Position numbers and translations under genes: made by a program
Notes under the pieces: generated by a model
Seen by the model: the letters and a program-made list of their open reading frames with translations, nothing else
What the model was told of the DNA's origin: nothing
Databases searched by the model: none
From: Betaproteobacteria bacterium
Lineage (GTDB): Bacteria > Pseudomonadota > Gammaproteobacteria > Burkholderiales > SG8-41
Length of the DNA: 63,132 nucleotides
NCBI GenBank assembly: GCA_021732605.1
Contig: JAKFUS010000020.1
Span: 1-63,132 of the forward strand
Direction of reading: 5' to 3'
Part shown: one piece after another, positions 7,895 through 15,664 of the stretch
Layout of the letters: each line of letters opens with the position of its first letter
Numbering within the stretch: position 1 is the stretch's first letter

Positions 7895-9262
7895 AATGCC
7901 TTTTTTTCCGATAAACCCCTCATAACGCTCGCGCAGATCCTTGCCTTTTTCGACACGCTCCCGGTTTAGCGTCGCGCTGGGATCAAATACCTGCGGCGTC
8001 ACGAATACGACCAGATCGCTGCGGTTATTGCGAAAACTGGTGGAGCGGAACAGCGCGCCAAGAATCGGCAGATCCCCCAGCCATGGCAGCTTGTCCACCT
8101 GGTTGGAAAGATCGGAATTGACCAGACCTGACATGACGATGGTCTGACCGGTCTTGACGTTGATTTCCGAGTCGGTCTGACGGGTCAGGAATCCGGGATT
8201 GCCCTGGACCGAGGTTGCAGGATCGATGGAGCTCACTTCGGTCTGGATCGTCGCCATGATGTTGCTGTCCACGTCGGCGACGGGTTTGATGATGAGCTTG
8301 ATGCCGTAGTCCTTATACGTCACTGAAGGCGCGCTCAGGCCCGAGGCCGGCACCACAATCGGAATCTGTCCACCGGCAAGAAACTTGGCCTCACCACCGC
8401 TTCTGGTGGAAAGCTCAGGTGTGGCGAGAATATAGGCATCACCATTGGTTACCGCGAGGTTGATCCGCGAAGTAATGCTGGTGGCGATGCCGAGATAACC
8501 GACGGCCGGACTGACGCGCGGCGGCAGCCCCGGCAGTATCGGCACGGCGGAGCCCGGCAGGGCATTGGGCGAAGAGCGGCCCGGCACGGCGCCGGCCAGA
8601 CCCGGATCGGTCTGACGGGCGGTAAAGCCACCGGAGGTGATGGCGTCAAATGCGAGTCCGCCCGTCGGGCCGGTAATCGATTGCTGCCACTGGACGCCGA
8701 GATTTTCGAAGGCCGACCGGCGGAATTCGATCAGCTGGACCTTGAGGTAAATCATCTTCCTCATCGTCACGTCTTCCTCGCGCGTCATGTTCAGCACCTG
8801 AGGAAATTTGCCGACCGCGTTGCTGATCAATGCCAGATTGGCCTTGGACGTCGCACCGGTGACCACTGCATGGCTGCCGACCCGCTCCACCCGCATGCCG
8901 GGAATCGCGCTGAGGATTTTTCTGACCTGGACCACGGTTTCACCAACATCACCCGCTGCGATGCGCACGCTGTATTTTTTCAGCGTGCCGTCCTTCAGCC
9001 AGATGAACAAGCCGGTGTCGCCAAACGCCTCGGCCAGCAGGACTATTTCCCTGTCCAGTACGGTCGTTGTCAGCAGCCGCCCGTTGCCGACTGCGACGCG
9101 CTGCACTTTGCTGATCGGCAACGTCCTGATCTCACCCTGGAACATGGTGATTAACGTTCCGGGATCTTCCGCAGCCGGTTCCTGGGCGGAAAGTTGTGTC
9201 GTGGCGACGGCAAAAAACAAAATGGCCAGACAATAAAATGATGTGCGTTTCAACATGGTCAT
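7886..9262 (-). CDS. rcpA: RcpA/CpaC, Tad outer-membrane secretin
   Basis: A 458-residue protein with a signal peptide (FYCLAILFFAVATTQLSAQ). An N-terminal pilus-secretin domain (TMFQGEIRTLPISKVQRVAVG) and a BON-like region at about 100-165 precede the secretin beta-domain. The latter has the family motifs VQLIEFRRSAFENLG, GGEAKFLAGGQIPI, GIKLIIKPVAD and GLVNSDLSNQVDKLPWLGDLPILGALFRS. It forms the outer-membrane channel for the Flp pilus. A second ATG two codons downstream (9256) has AGGGG seven bases upstream and may be the true start. It follows cpaB across an AT-rich repeat spacer. Confidence 0.92.
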   Translation of the reverse strand: MTMLKRTSFYCLAILFFAVATTQLSAQEPAAEDPGTLITMFQGEIRTLPISKVQRVAVGNGRLLTTTVLDREIVLLAEAFGDTGLFIWLKDGTLKKYSVRIAAGDVGETVVQVRKILSAIPGMRVERVGSHAVVTGATSKANLALISNAVGKFPQVLNMTREEDVTMRKMIYLKVQLIEFRRSAFENLGVQWQQSITGPTGGLAFDAITSGGFTARQTDPGLAGAVPGRSSPNALPGSAVPILPGLPPRVSPAVGYLGIATSITSRINLAVTNGDAYILATPELSTRSGGEAKFLAGGQIPIVVPASGLSAPSVTYKDYGIKLIIKPVADVDSNIMATIQTEVSSIDPATSVQGNPGFLTRQTDSEINVKTGQTIVMSGLVNSDLSNQVDKLPWLGDLPILGALFRSTSFRNNRSDLVVFVTPQVFDPSATLNRERVEKGKDLRERYEGFIGKKGIVD

Positions 9263-9279
9263 GCCCCTGGAATCCGTCG

Positions 9280-9340
9280 TTACGTACTTTTATTACGTGC
9301 TTTTTTGTTACGTGCTTTTTTTATTACCTGCTTTTATTAT
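9280..9340 (-). repeat. AT-rich imperfect tandem repeat between cpaB and rcpA
   Basis: On the plus strand TTACGTACTTTTA, TTACGTGCTTTTTTG, TTACGTGCTTTTTTTA and TTACCTGCTTTTATTA follow one another, with unit starts at 9280, 9293, 9308 and 9324. The array fills most of the gap between the cpaB stop and the secretin start. No open frame or terminator is seen in it. Confidence 0.8.
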
Positions 9341-10359
9341 TTCTGGCCGGTCTGCGCCGGCTGCAGATACTGCAACGCTGCTGCGGGTATGTTGGATGGC
9401 AAACCCGGCGTTGCGCCAGGTCCCGCCGTTGCGGGGACTCCGGGCGCTCCGGGCGTCGGCGGCGCCATGCCCGGCACGCTCACATTGATGGTATTGCCCA
9501 CGCCGCCGCCACCTTTGCCGCCGATGATGAACTGGATTTCCGATCCATCAAGCTCTTCAGGGCCTTCTTTGATGTAACCCTTCTTGAGCAGATTCTTGGT
9601 GTTGATTTTGCCGAGCCTGACGATTTCCTGATCGGGCTCCTTGCGCAACACCGCCCGGATGCGGCCCAGTTGCTGGGCCAATGCAATTCGTGCGGCCTGG
9701 TCGGGTGACACCTCAAAGGTCAAGTTGGAGTAACGCACCACACCCTGCGGAACTCCGGGCTGCGGAGCGGCAAAAGCATCGGATTTGCGCACGGTCTGGC
9801 CGGTGGCAATCACCTTCAGCCGTTGCATCAGCAATGTGATCTGCTGGTTATTGCCGCTGAGATCAGAGAGATCGGGCATGATCAGAAACAGATCGACCAG
9901 ATTGCCGGGCCGGACCATCTGGGCGATCGAATTGAGTTCGTCAATCTCGATGGTAATGGCACGGGAACCGGTTTCGATCAATGTTGAAAAATCCCGCCCT
10001 TTCTCTTCTACGTCGGAAGTGCGCAGGGGAAGCCCGCGCTCGACGTTGCGGATCAGCTTGGCGCCGTCGTATTTCTCGAAAGTGTCCGGTGTAATCATGT
10101 CGGGGCTGACCAGATCAGCGGGAATGCTGCGTCCCGCAAACATGTCACCACTGATGGCGCTGCCCCCGGGCAGGCTCTTGCGCGGCACCACAACCTTGGC
10201 CGTGGGTCCGCCCTTGGCTTTGTCCGCAAGTTCCTCCTGGATTCTTTTTTCCCTGACGTCCAGGTACTGTTTGGTCAGCCAGGCTGCCGCCAGTGCCATG
10301 ATGATGGCGACGAAGAGCATGAGCCAGGTACGATTGATACGGTCGAGTCGGAGGGCCAT
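9337..10359 (-). CDS. cpaB: CpaB/RcpC, Tad pilus assembly protein
   Basis: A 340-residue protein. One N-terminal transmembrane helix (TWLMLFVAIIMALAAAWLTKQYL) is followed by a SAF/beta-clip domain (AKVVVPRKSLPGGSAISGDMF...ERGLPLRTSD) and the RcpC domain (AITIEIDELNSIAQMVRPGN, VDLFLIMPD, VIATGQTV). The C-terminal 60 residues are Gly/Pro/Ala-rich. CpaB/RcpC is periplasmic and is thought to help the secretin and pilus engage peptidoglycan. It lies 13 bases after the small pilin-like gene and directly upstream of rcpA, as in other Tad loci. Confidence 0.9.
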   Translation of the reverse strand: MALRLDRINRTWLMLFVAIIMALAAAWLTKQYLDVREKRIQEELADKAKGGPTAKVVVPRKSLPGGSAISGDMFAGRSIPADLVSPDMITPDTFEKYDGAKLIRNVERGLPLRTSDVEEKGRDFSTLIETGSRAITIEIDELNSIAQMVRPGNLVDLFLIMPDLSDLSGNNQQITLLMQRLKVIATGQTVRKSDAFAAPQPGVPQGVVRYSNLTFEVSPDQAARIALAQQLGRIRAVLRKEPDQEIVRLGKINTKNLLKKGYIKEGPEELDGSEIQFIIGGKGGGGVGNTINVSVPGMAPPTPGAPGVPATAGPGATPGLPSNIPAAALQYLQPAQTGQK

Positions 10360-10372
10360 GTGCGGGCTTCTT

Positions 10373-10618
10373 TTAGAGCGGAGTTATATTGTTGGAAAAA
10401 GAAATGGCCCAGGAGTAGGCGCCGAAAAAATCCTTCAGCGCCTTTACAACATCTCCGATCGCGGAATGGACCACCCCTGATTCATCCGTGTAACTGATTA
10501 AAACCACCACCACCAGCATGACCACCATGGTGTATTCCACGCTGGCCTGGCCAGAAATTCGCCGACATCCCCGTAAACCGCGGCAAACTCCCCTGCTTTT
10601 CAATGCTCCCGTTTTCAT
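10373..10618 (-). CDS. Small Flp/TadE-like pilin of unusual form
   Basis: An 81-residue protein. A basic N-terminus precedes RRISGQASVEYTMVVMLVVVVLI, which matches the Flp/TadE processing region (Gly, then a hydrophobic helix with Glu at position five). The remaining 40 residues (YTDESGVVHSAIGDVVKALK and on) are longer and more polar than in the main Flp pilin. It overlaps the upstream gene by four bases (ATGA) and precedes cpaB. It may be a minor pilin or a tip or initiator subunit. Confidence 0.7.
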   Translation of the reverse strand: MKTGALKSRGVCRGLRGCRRISGQASVEYTMVVMLVVVVLISYTDESGVVHSAIGDVVKALKDFFGAYSWAISFSNNITPL

Positions 10619-11343
10619 GGCTTATCGACAAAAGTAGCCAGCACATTGGTGCCTGACGTACCCGCTTTCCCCGGCGAAATCGTCAGATTCGCTTCATGAT
10701 AACCCCGTTTCATGACGAGTACGTGGGAAATACCTTTGGTTCCACCCACGGGGCGATCCATGATGGCGCTCCAACCGTCATCAGCCATCGTGCGCCGGTA
10801 AAAATTCAGATTGGCATCCGGTGAATACATGTTCGTCAGCAATATGGTGCGGCCGGTTTTGCCCGCATCATAGTGGTCAACATCGTTCAGAACCGTGCTA
10901 CCCGCCATGTTGGGAAATCCAGCGCCCAGGGTTTTTAGCTGTCCGCCGTCGGGTTTGGTGCTGATCCCCAACAATGCCTTGGCCCCGCGACCGTGAGCCA
11001 TTACCTGCACGGTATAAAAACAGCCTTTGCGCAGCGTGGCTATGGCTGGCATGCCGCTGACTTCGTATTCATGGAAATAGGGCGGCGCATCGCTCCAGCG
11101 CTGCTTGTAAAAAGCCAGCACCTGCTGCGGCGTCTGTTCGGTGGTCAATTCCTTGATTTGCATCGGCATGCCGTTCATGCGCATGTTCTCCGCCACCCAT
11201 TGCACCTGGCCCACATGCGGCACCGGGAATTCCGGGCAGGGCACCGCCGCTTTCTCCTGCGCGAGCGCAAATGTGCAACTGCCTGCGATCAAAAGCGCCG
11301 CGGACCAAAGTGTTGCAATGTTCAACCCCTTGAACATCATCAT
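10615..11343 (-). CDS. Exported protein of unknown function in the Tad operon
   Basis: A 242-residue protein with a signal peptide (LWSAALLIAGSCTFALAQ, cleavage after ALA). The mature part shows TPQQVLAFYKQRWSD and PDANLNFYRRTMADDGWSAIMD, a repeated alpha-beta pattern in which a short helix precedes an aromatic strand. I do not recognise the family. The gene begins with three consecutive ATG codons, 48 bases after a TadE-like gene across a very AT-rich spacer, and overlaps the next gene by four bases. A periplasmic role in Flp pilus assembly is inferred from position only. Confidence 0.65.
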   Translation of the reverse strand: MMMFKGLNIATLWSAALLIAGSCTFALAQEKAAVPCPEFPVPHVGQVQWVAENMRMNGMPMQIKELTTEQTPQQVLAFYKQRWSDAPPYFHEYEVSGMPAIATLRKGCFYTVQVMAHGRGAKALLGISTKPDGGQLKTLGAGFPNMAGSTVLNDVDHYDAGKTGRTILLTNMYSPDANLNFYRRTMADDGWSAIMDRPVGGTKGISHVLVMKRGYHEANLTISPGKAGTSGTNVLATFVDKP

Positions 11344-11391
11344 TTTATACCGTCGTTAACCCGGTCTATATAAATATATAAATTAAATCAA

Positions 11392-12165
11392 TTAGTTAAG
11401 TCTATCAGGTGGTAGCTGGTCGACTTCGATTTTGCCCAACTCAAGCACGGTGGGTACCAGTTCCGGTGTAAACGGCACGAGTATCCAGCGCACCGCATCC
11501 AGCACCGGGTTGCTCAAGATGGAAGTCGGCGTCAGGCCCTGTATCTGCTTTTTGACATGCGCCGCGCCGTTTGCCCCCCAGCCGTTGGCGAGGATCACGT
11601 TTTTGTCGGTAATCGAGAGGTTGAGCCGGGCCGGGTCGGCGCCCGCTCCGCTGCCCAGCACCTCGCTGATCACCGAGGCGGTGTTGGCAATGCTGATTGT
11701 AGCCGTGCCCGTGTACAAGCCGTTCATTTCAAGATTGAAAGGGCCGATTGCATTCGCCACCGACACGGCAAAGCCGAGAATCGTATTGGCCGTGCCCGGC
11801 GAGTCGGCATTGGTAATGGAATTGCTCGAACCGGCAAGCATGGCGGTGCCAGCGCGGTCGTACCATAACTCGCTGGTCAGAAATTTTCCCGCCATCTCGG
11901 TCTTGATGGTCGCTTCACTTTTATCGTTGCCTTCCCAGTCGCCGCTGCTCGAGGCCGACTGGCCGTACCATACCGTGCGCTCCCATGCGTTATAACGCGC
12001 CGCCTGGATCGCCGACGCTTTCATGTCGGTATATTTACCGAGGAGCGGAATGATCAGGAACAACGGGATCAGGAACAGCACGGCGCCGATCACAAATTCG
12101 GTGAGCGCCTGCCCCCGCCCGGCGGACGGACGCACACGGAAAAATGCCTGCCGGGATGCCATCAT
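11392..12165 (-). CDS. TadE-like minor pilin protein
   Basis: A 257-residue protein with a basic leader and GRGQALTEFVIGAVLFLIPLFL, the TadE-type processing site and hydrophobic helix (conserved Glu at position five after the Gly-Gln pair). The rest is a predicted periplasmic domain without recognisable motifs. The ATG overlaps the stop of the TadG-like gene (ATGA), a coupled pair that matches the TadE-TadG partnership of other Tad loci. Confidence 0.8.
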   Translation of the reverse strand: MMASRQAFFRVRPSAGRGQALTEFVIGAVLFLIPLFLIIPLLGKYTDMKASAIQAARYNAWERTVWYGQSASSSGDWEGNDKSEATIKTEMAGKFLTSELWYDRAGTAMLAGSSNSITNADSPGTANTILGFAVSVANAIGPFNLEMNGLYTGTATISIANTASVISEVLGSGAGADPARLNLSITDKNVILANGWGANGAAHVKKQIQGLTPTSILSNPVLDAVRWILVPFTPELVPTVLELGKIEVDQLPPDRLN

Positions 12166-13712
12166 GGGAAAGTTTGCGACAGGATCGACGCGCCCTGCTC
12201 CAGCAGATTGTTGTGCATCAGCCGTGCCTGCCAGTACGGGCTGTAGAGACTGCCGTATTCGGTTTTACCGTCTCCGCGCGGAAACAGCTTTGTCGGACGC
12301 GCGAAATAGGACTGTGCCTTTGACAGGGCCTTGATCGTATTGCCTTCGGTGCCATCGGCGAGCCACAACCGGCCGGTATCACCGCCGCCGATGTTCATGC
12401 TCGGCGAGCTGCTGATGGCAATTGTGCTCATCGGCTTCTCGACCTCAATCAGCAGTTCCGGGCCGCTGGTGTTCTGATGCGCCGTGGCAGTCGCCTGCGC
12501 GCGATCCGTGACATCCCAGTATTTTTTCAATCCGCCATTGCTGTCCAGCGTGGCGCCCGTGCCGTTGCCGACGTTGATCCAGGCCGGCGCCATGGTCAGT
12601 GGATTGACGAAAGCAGAACCATAGGCTTCGGCAAAATTGTGGTTGAAGTTGCCGCTCCCCGGCTGCAGATCGTTCGCCGAACCGGCGAGCGCCGCGCCAT
12701 AACCCTGCGGGGTTGGAATCGGGATCGGGATCGGCACGGGAAAGGGCACAAAGATCCATACCATCAGGATGGTGAAAAGCCCGGTCGAGTCCGCTCCCGT
12801 CCAGCTTTTCATGTAGGTACCGGTCTTGTTTTTCAACTCGGTCCCGCCGCTGTGGTACATGATCATGAACATCGTACCGAAATTACCGGGGATGGCTTTG
12901 GTCGGGTCGATCAGTATCGGCAGCGGCCACGGATAGCTGCGGAAATTATAAAAACCATCCTGCGAATTGAAAATGACGTTGGCCTGCCGGTCCTGAGAGC
13001 CGCCGCTGACGCTGTCCGAACCGCCCGTAGTGCCGCTCTTGGTCGGATCGTAGTCGCTGGTAAAGTTGTAAACGTCGTAGACATGCTTGGCCCCGAACCC
13101 GATCTGGGTCAGCGAACTACTGAGCGAAGCATCGGGATCGTTCTGCCGAATCACTTCGGGAATGATCTCGAGCCAAAGCGACAATGCCGTTGCTGCGTGG
13201 TATGCGGTGCTGCCGTAATAAAACGCGTCGATCAGGAAATCGAGCACCGTGATCAGCGGCCCAGCGACTGCATTCATCACCGACTCGATGCCGCCCGCGG
13301 CACTTTTGGCCACGTTCCATACGGAGGTCCACATGGAGCCCAATGCAGACAGACTGGCGAAGGTCTGGGGCACCCAATTGAACGGGCCCGACTTGTAGGT
13401 ACTGTCGAGGTTGCGTGCCCAGGACCGCAAACCGACAATCTGGGCGACCGCCACCTGGTTGGCGATCATCGCCCGGTTGGCGTAAGCGGTGAAGTTGTAG
13501 TCGCGGGCCTCGGTCACGGCGCCGCTGTAGGCTGCGGCGTCCGCGGTGTTCTGCAACTTCATTTTCTGGGTCGTCAACTGGGCCACGTTGTACAGCAACA
13601 ACAGGCCCAGCAGCACTACCACCGTGGTCACGCCGATAAACGCCAGCGCCTGGCCTCGCTGGCGGACAAGCAATGGAAAACTCCGCCCCCGCGGGGGGGC
13701 AGGGTTGCGCAT
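12162..13712 (-). CDS. tadG: TadG-like protein with N-terminal Tad domain
   Basis: A 516-residue protein. After a basic start, RQRGQALAFIGVTTVVVLL forms the membrane helix of the putative Flp-assembly Tad domain. It continues as YNVAQLTTQKMKLQNTADAAAYSGAVTEARDYN, the conserved segment of that domain. The large C-terminal part is extracytoplasmic and of lower complexity (for example PVPIPIPIPTPQGYG). No von Willebrand A domain with an obvious MIDAS motif is seen, unlike some TadG proteins. It is 31 bases downstream of flp and overlaps the TadE-like gene. Confidence 0.82.
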   Translation of the reverse strand: MRNPAPPRGRSFPLLVRQRGQALAFIGVTTVVVLLGLLLLYNVAQLTTQKMKLQNTADAAAYSGAVTEARDYNFTAYANRAMIANQVAVAQIVGLRSWARNLDSTYKSGPFNWVPQTFASLSALGSMWTSVWNVAKSAAGGIESVMNAVAGPLITVLDFLIDAFYYGSTAYHAATALSLWLEIIPEVIRQNDPDASLSSSLTQIGFGAKHVYDVYNFTSDYDPTKSGTTGGSDSVSGGSQDRQANVIFNSQDGFYNFRSYPWPLPILIDPTKAIPGNFGTMFMIMYHSGGTELKNKTGTYMKSWTGADSTGLFTILMVWIFVPFPVPIPIPIPTPQGYGAALAGSANDLQPGSGNFNHNFAEAYGSAFVNPLTMAPAWINVGNGTGATLDSNGGLKKYWDVTDRAQATATAHQNTSGPELLIEVEKPMSTIAISSSPSMNIGGGDTGRLWLADGTEGNTIKALSKAQSYFARPTKLFPRGDGKTEYGSLYSPYWQARLMHNNLLEQGASILSQTFP

Positions 13713-13743
13713 GCCCGGAATGACCTGAAAAAACTACGAGTGC

Positions 13744-14022
13744 TTACTTGCTGACGGTGTTCTCGTAGTCACCCATGCCTTTTTTCTTGCTGGCATCGGT
13801 AGAGGCATCCTTCGAAGCATCCTGGGCGCCCTTGATTTCGTTGGTCGCTTTTTTGCCTGACAGTTCCTGGGCCATACCCGCAGTCTGCTGGCGCACGGTC
13901 TGACCGAAGAAGCTGTACACGCCAATCGCTGCAATTGCGATCAAAGCCACAATGATGATGTATTCCGTCATGCCCTGGCCGCGTTGTTTTGCCAGCGCCG
14001 ATACTTTGGAAATAAGGTTCAT
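13744..14022 (-). CDS. flp: Flp major pilin
   Basis: A 92-residue Flp prepilin. A basic leader of about 15 residues is followed by RGQGMTEYIIIVALIAIAAIG, the Flp motif in which cleavage before Met leaves Glu and Tyr at the start of the hydrophobic helix. The C-terminal 40 residues are Lys/Asp/Ala-rich (KDASTDASKKKG). A strong GGGGAG ribosome site lies six bases before the ATG. It is the first structural gene of the Tad operon and probably the most highly expressed; its upstream region holds a palindrome and a short tandem repeat. Confidence 0.9.
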   Translation of the reverse strand: MNLISKVSALAKQRGQGMTEYIIIVALIAIAAIGVYSFFGQTVRQQTAGMAQELSGKKATNEIKGAQDASKDASTDASKKKGMGDYENTVSK

Positions 14023-14068
14023 TTGGTGCTCCCCATGATTATCTCTAGCAACGGTTTCGTGTTTTTAC

Positions 14069-14104
14069 CCTGTCTTACACCTTGCCTTACACCCTGCCCA
14101 CCGT
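14069..14104. repeat. 12-bp imperfect tandem repeat upstream of flp
   Basis: Three units in a row: CCTGTCTTACAC, CTTGCCTTACAC and CCTGCCCACCGT. They lie 47-82 bases upstream of the flp ATG, where a promoter or regulator site would be expected. Confidence 0.65.
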
Positions 14105-14125
14105 CAGTTTCAGGTGGTTCTGAAT

Positions 14126-14142
14126 GCTAGCATAGTGCTAGC
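14126..14142. promoter_or_regulatory. Perfect palindrome upstream of flp
   Basis: GCTAGCA-TAG-TGCTAGC is a perfect 7-bp inverted repeat with a 3-bp spacer, about 105 bases upstream of the flp ATG. No T-run follows, so a protein-binding site is more likely than a terminator. No regulator gene for it is visible. Confidence 0.45.
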
Positions 14143-14254
14143 GGAAAAACTTTTCGCGACACGAAAATCGCCTGAAACCGGGTCCACAAGAAGAAATCCC
14201 GGAAGTAATTTCCCATATCGCCGGGACCGGGAAACCGTGCCCCCGGCAGGCGCC

Positions 14255-15598
14255 TCAAAAAACGCTGATATTCCGCTCTGTTAGCAGTTGCGACAGCCGC
14301 AAATTGGCCATTCCCAGGCGGTCCACCAGCAGCTCCAGAAAGGCGCCGTTGAAATGATGGCGGCACAACTCGGATGCCTGCGGCAAAGTCTCCGCGCGAA
14401 TCTCGATGACCACGATGTCGGTAGTGGCAACGACACTCGCCGAGCGCTGGAATTTCTGTTTGCCCAGATACGCCATTTCCCCGAAACACTCGCCGCTTTT
14501 CAGCACGGTCAGCAGCCGGTCCTGCTTGCGCACCTGCACCTCACCGCCGGCGAGAATGAAAAAAGATGAGCCGATGTCTCCTTCCTGGATCAATACCGAA
14601 TCCAGCGGCAACTGGTGCCATTTCGCCAGCCGCAGCACCTCCCACAGTTCAACATCGGTGAAAGTGCGAAAAAACTCGAGTTTGCGCAGGGTGTCGAATT
14701 TTTCGGCTTCGGGCATGCCATCGCGGGCTTTCGCGCGGGATCCGCCCAGCACGTCAACCAGGTCTCCGGCGAGGTCCCCCCAGGTCTGATATCGATCCGC
14801 CGTGTTTTTCTTCAGCATGCGCAACACGATGGCATCGATCTGCGGCGGCACCTCATTGCGGAAGCGGCTGGGGGGCGCGGGGTCCACATTGATGATCTGG
14901 TAAATGATGCTGTAGTTATTGGTGCCCAGAAACGGCAGGCGCCCGGTCAGCAACTGGTAAAACACCACGCCCAGCGAAAAAATATCGGTCTGGTACGTCA
15001 GCTGCTGCTCCCGCACCTGTTCGGGAGACATGTACGCCGGTGATCCGATGCCGGTAATCTGGGTGGAATCGCTGGCCGCATTCAATGCAGCGCCAAAATC
15101 CGAAATTTTGATATCGGTTTCGCCGGCGAGCAGGATGTTCGCCGGTTTGATGTCGCGATGAATCACCCCCTCGCGCGCGGCGTAATCCAGCGCCTTTGCG
15201 CATTTGTAGATGATTTCAAGCACGCGGGACAGCGGCAGCAGATGGTCCACCCGCGCGTATGGCTCGAGCGTCGTGCCATCCACATATTCCATGATGATGT
15301 AGCTGGCTTCCTCCTCGGCCACTGCATCGTAAATGGCCACGATGTGCGGATGGGACAATTTGCCGGCGAAGGAGGCCTCGGTCACGAAGAGTTTGCGGTA
15401 ACGCCGTCCGTGTTCCTGGTCACCCAGCGCCTCGGGAAACACGGCCTTGACTGCGACTTCCCGATCCTGGAACGGATCGTAGGCCTTGTAAACAACGCTG
15501 GTTGCGCCCCGACCCAGTTCCTTGATGATTTCGTACTTGCCGATCAGCCGCGTTTCGGCGGGTTGCGGAACCGTATCTGTGCCAGCGTCGTTGGTCAT
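14255..15598 (-). CDS. Ser/Thr protein kinase with C-terminal cyclic-nucleotide-binding domain
   Basis: A 447-residue soluble protein. The eukaryotic-type kinase domain occupies residues 20-280: Gly loop ELGRGATSVVYKA, VAVK lysine, catalytic HRDIKPANIL, DFG, and the GSPAYMSPEQV activation-segment end. Residues about 310-425 form a CRP-type cyclic-nucleotide domain. Its phosphate-binding cassette reads GECFGEMAYL...QRSASVVA, keeping the Glu and the Arg-X-Ala pattern needed for cAMP or cGMP. No membrane segment is seen. It lies between the M48 protease gene and flp on the same strand. I infer a kinase switched by cAMP; the FHA-CpaF fusion and the FHA protein at 36772 are plausible readers. Confidence 0.9.
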   Translation of the reverse strand: MTNDAGTDTVPQPAETRLIGKYEIIKELGRGATSVVYKAYDPFQDREVAVKAVFPEALGDQEHGRRYRKLFVTEASFAGKLSHPHIVAIYDAVAEEEASYIIMEYVDGTTLEPYARVDHLLPLSRVLEIIYKCAKALDYAAREGVIHRDIKPANILLAGETDIKISDFGAALNAASDSTQITGIGSPAYMSPEQVREQQLTYQTDIFSLGVVFYQLLTGRLPFLGTNNYSIIYQIINVDPAPPSRFRNEVPPQIDAIVLRMLKKNTADRYQTWGDLAGDLVDVLGGSRAKARDGMPEAEKFDTLRKLEFFRTFTDVELWEVLRLAKWHQLPLDSVLIQEGDIGSSFFILAGGEVQVRKQDRLLTVLKSGECFGEMAYLGKQKFQRSASVVATTDIVVIEIRAETLPQASELCRHHFNGAFLELLVDRLGMANLRLSQLLTERNISVF

Positions 15599-15664
15599 CC
15601 GGCAAAAGTATCACTAAACCGGTAATGCCGCCGCTTCACACAAAACAGCGGGCTGAATGACGCG

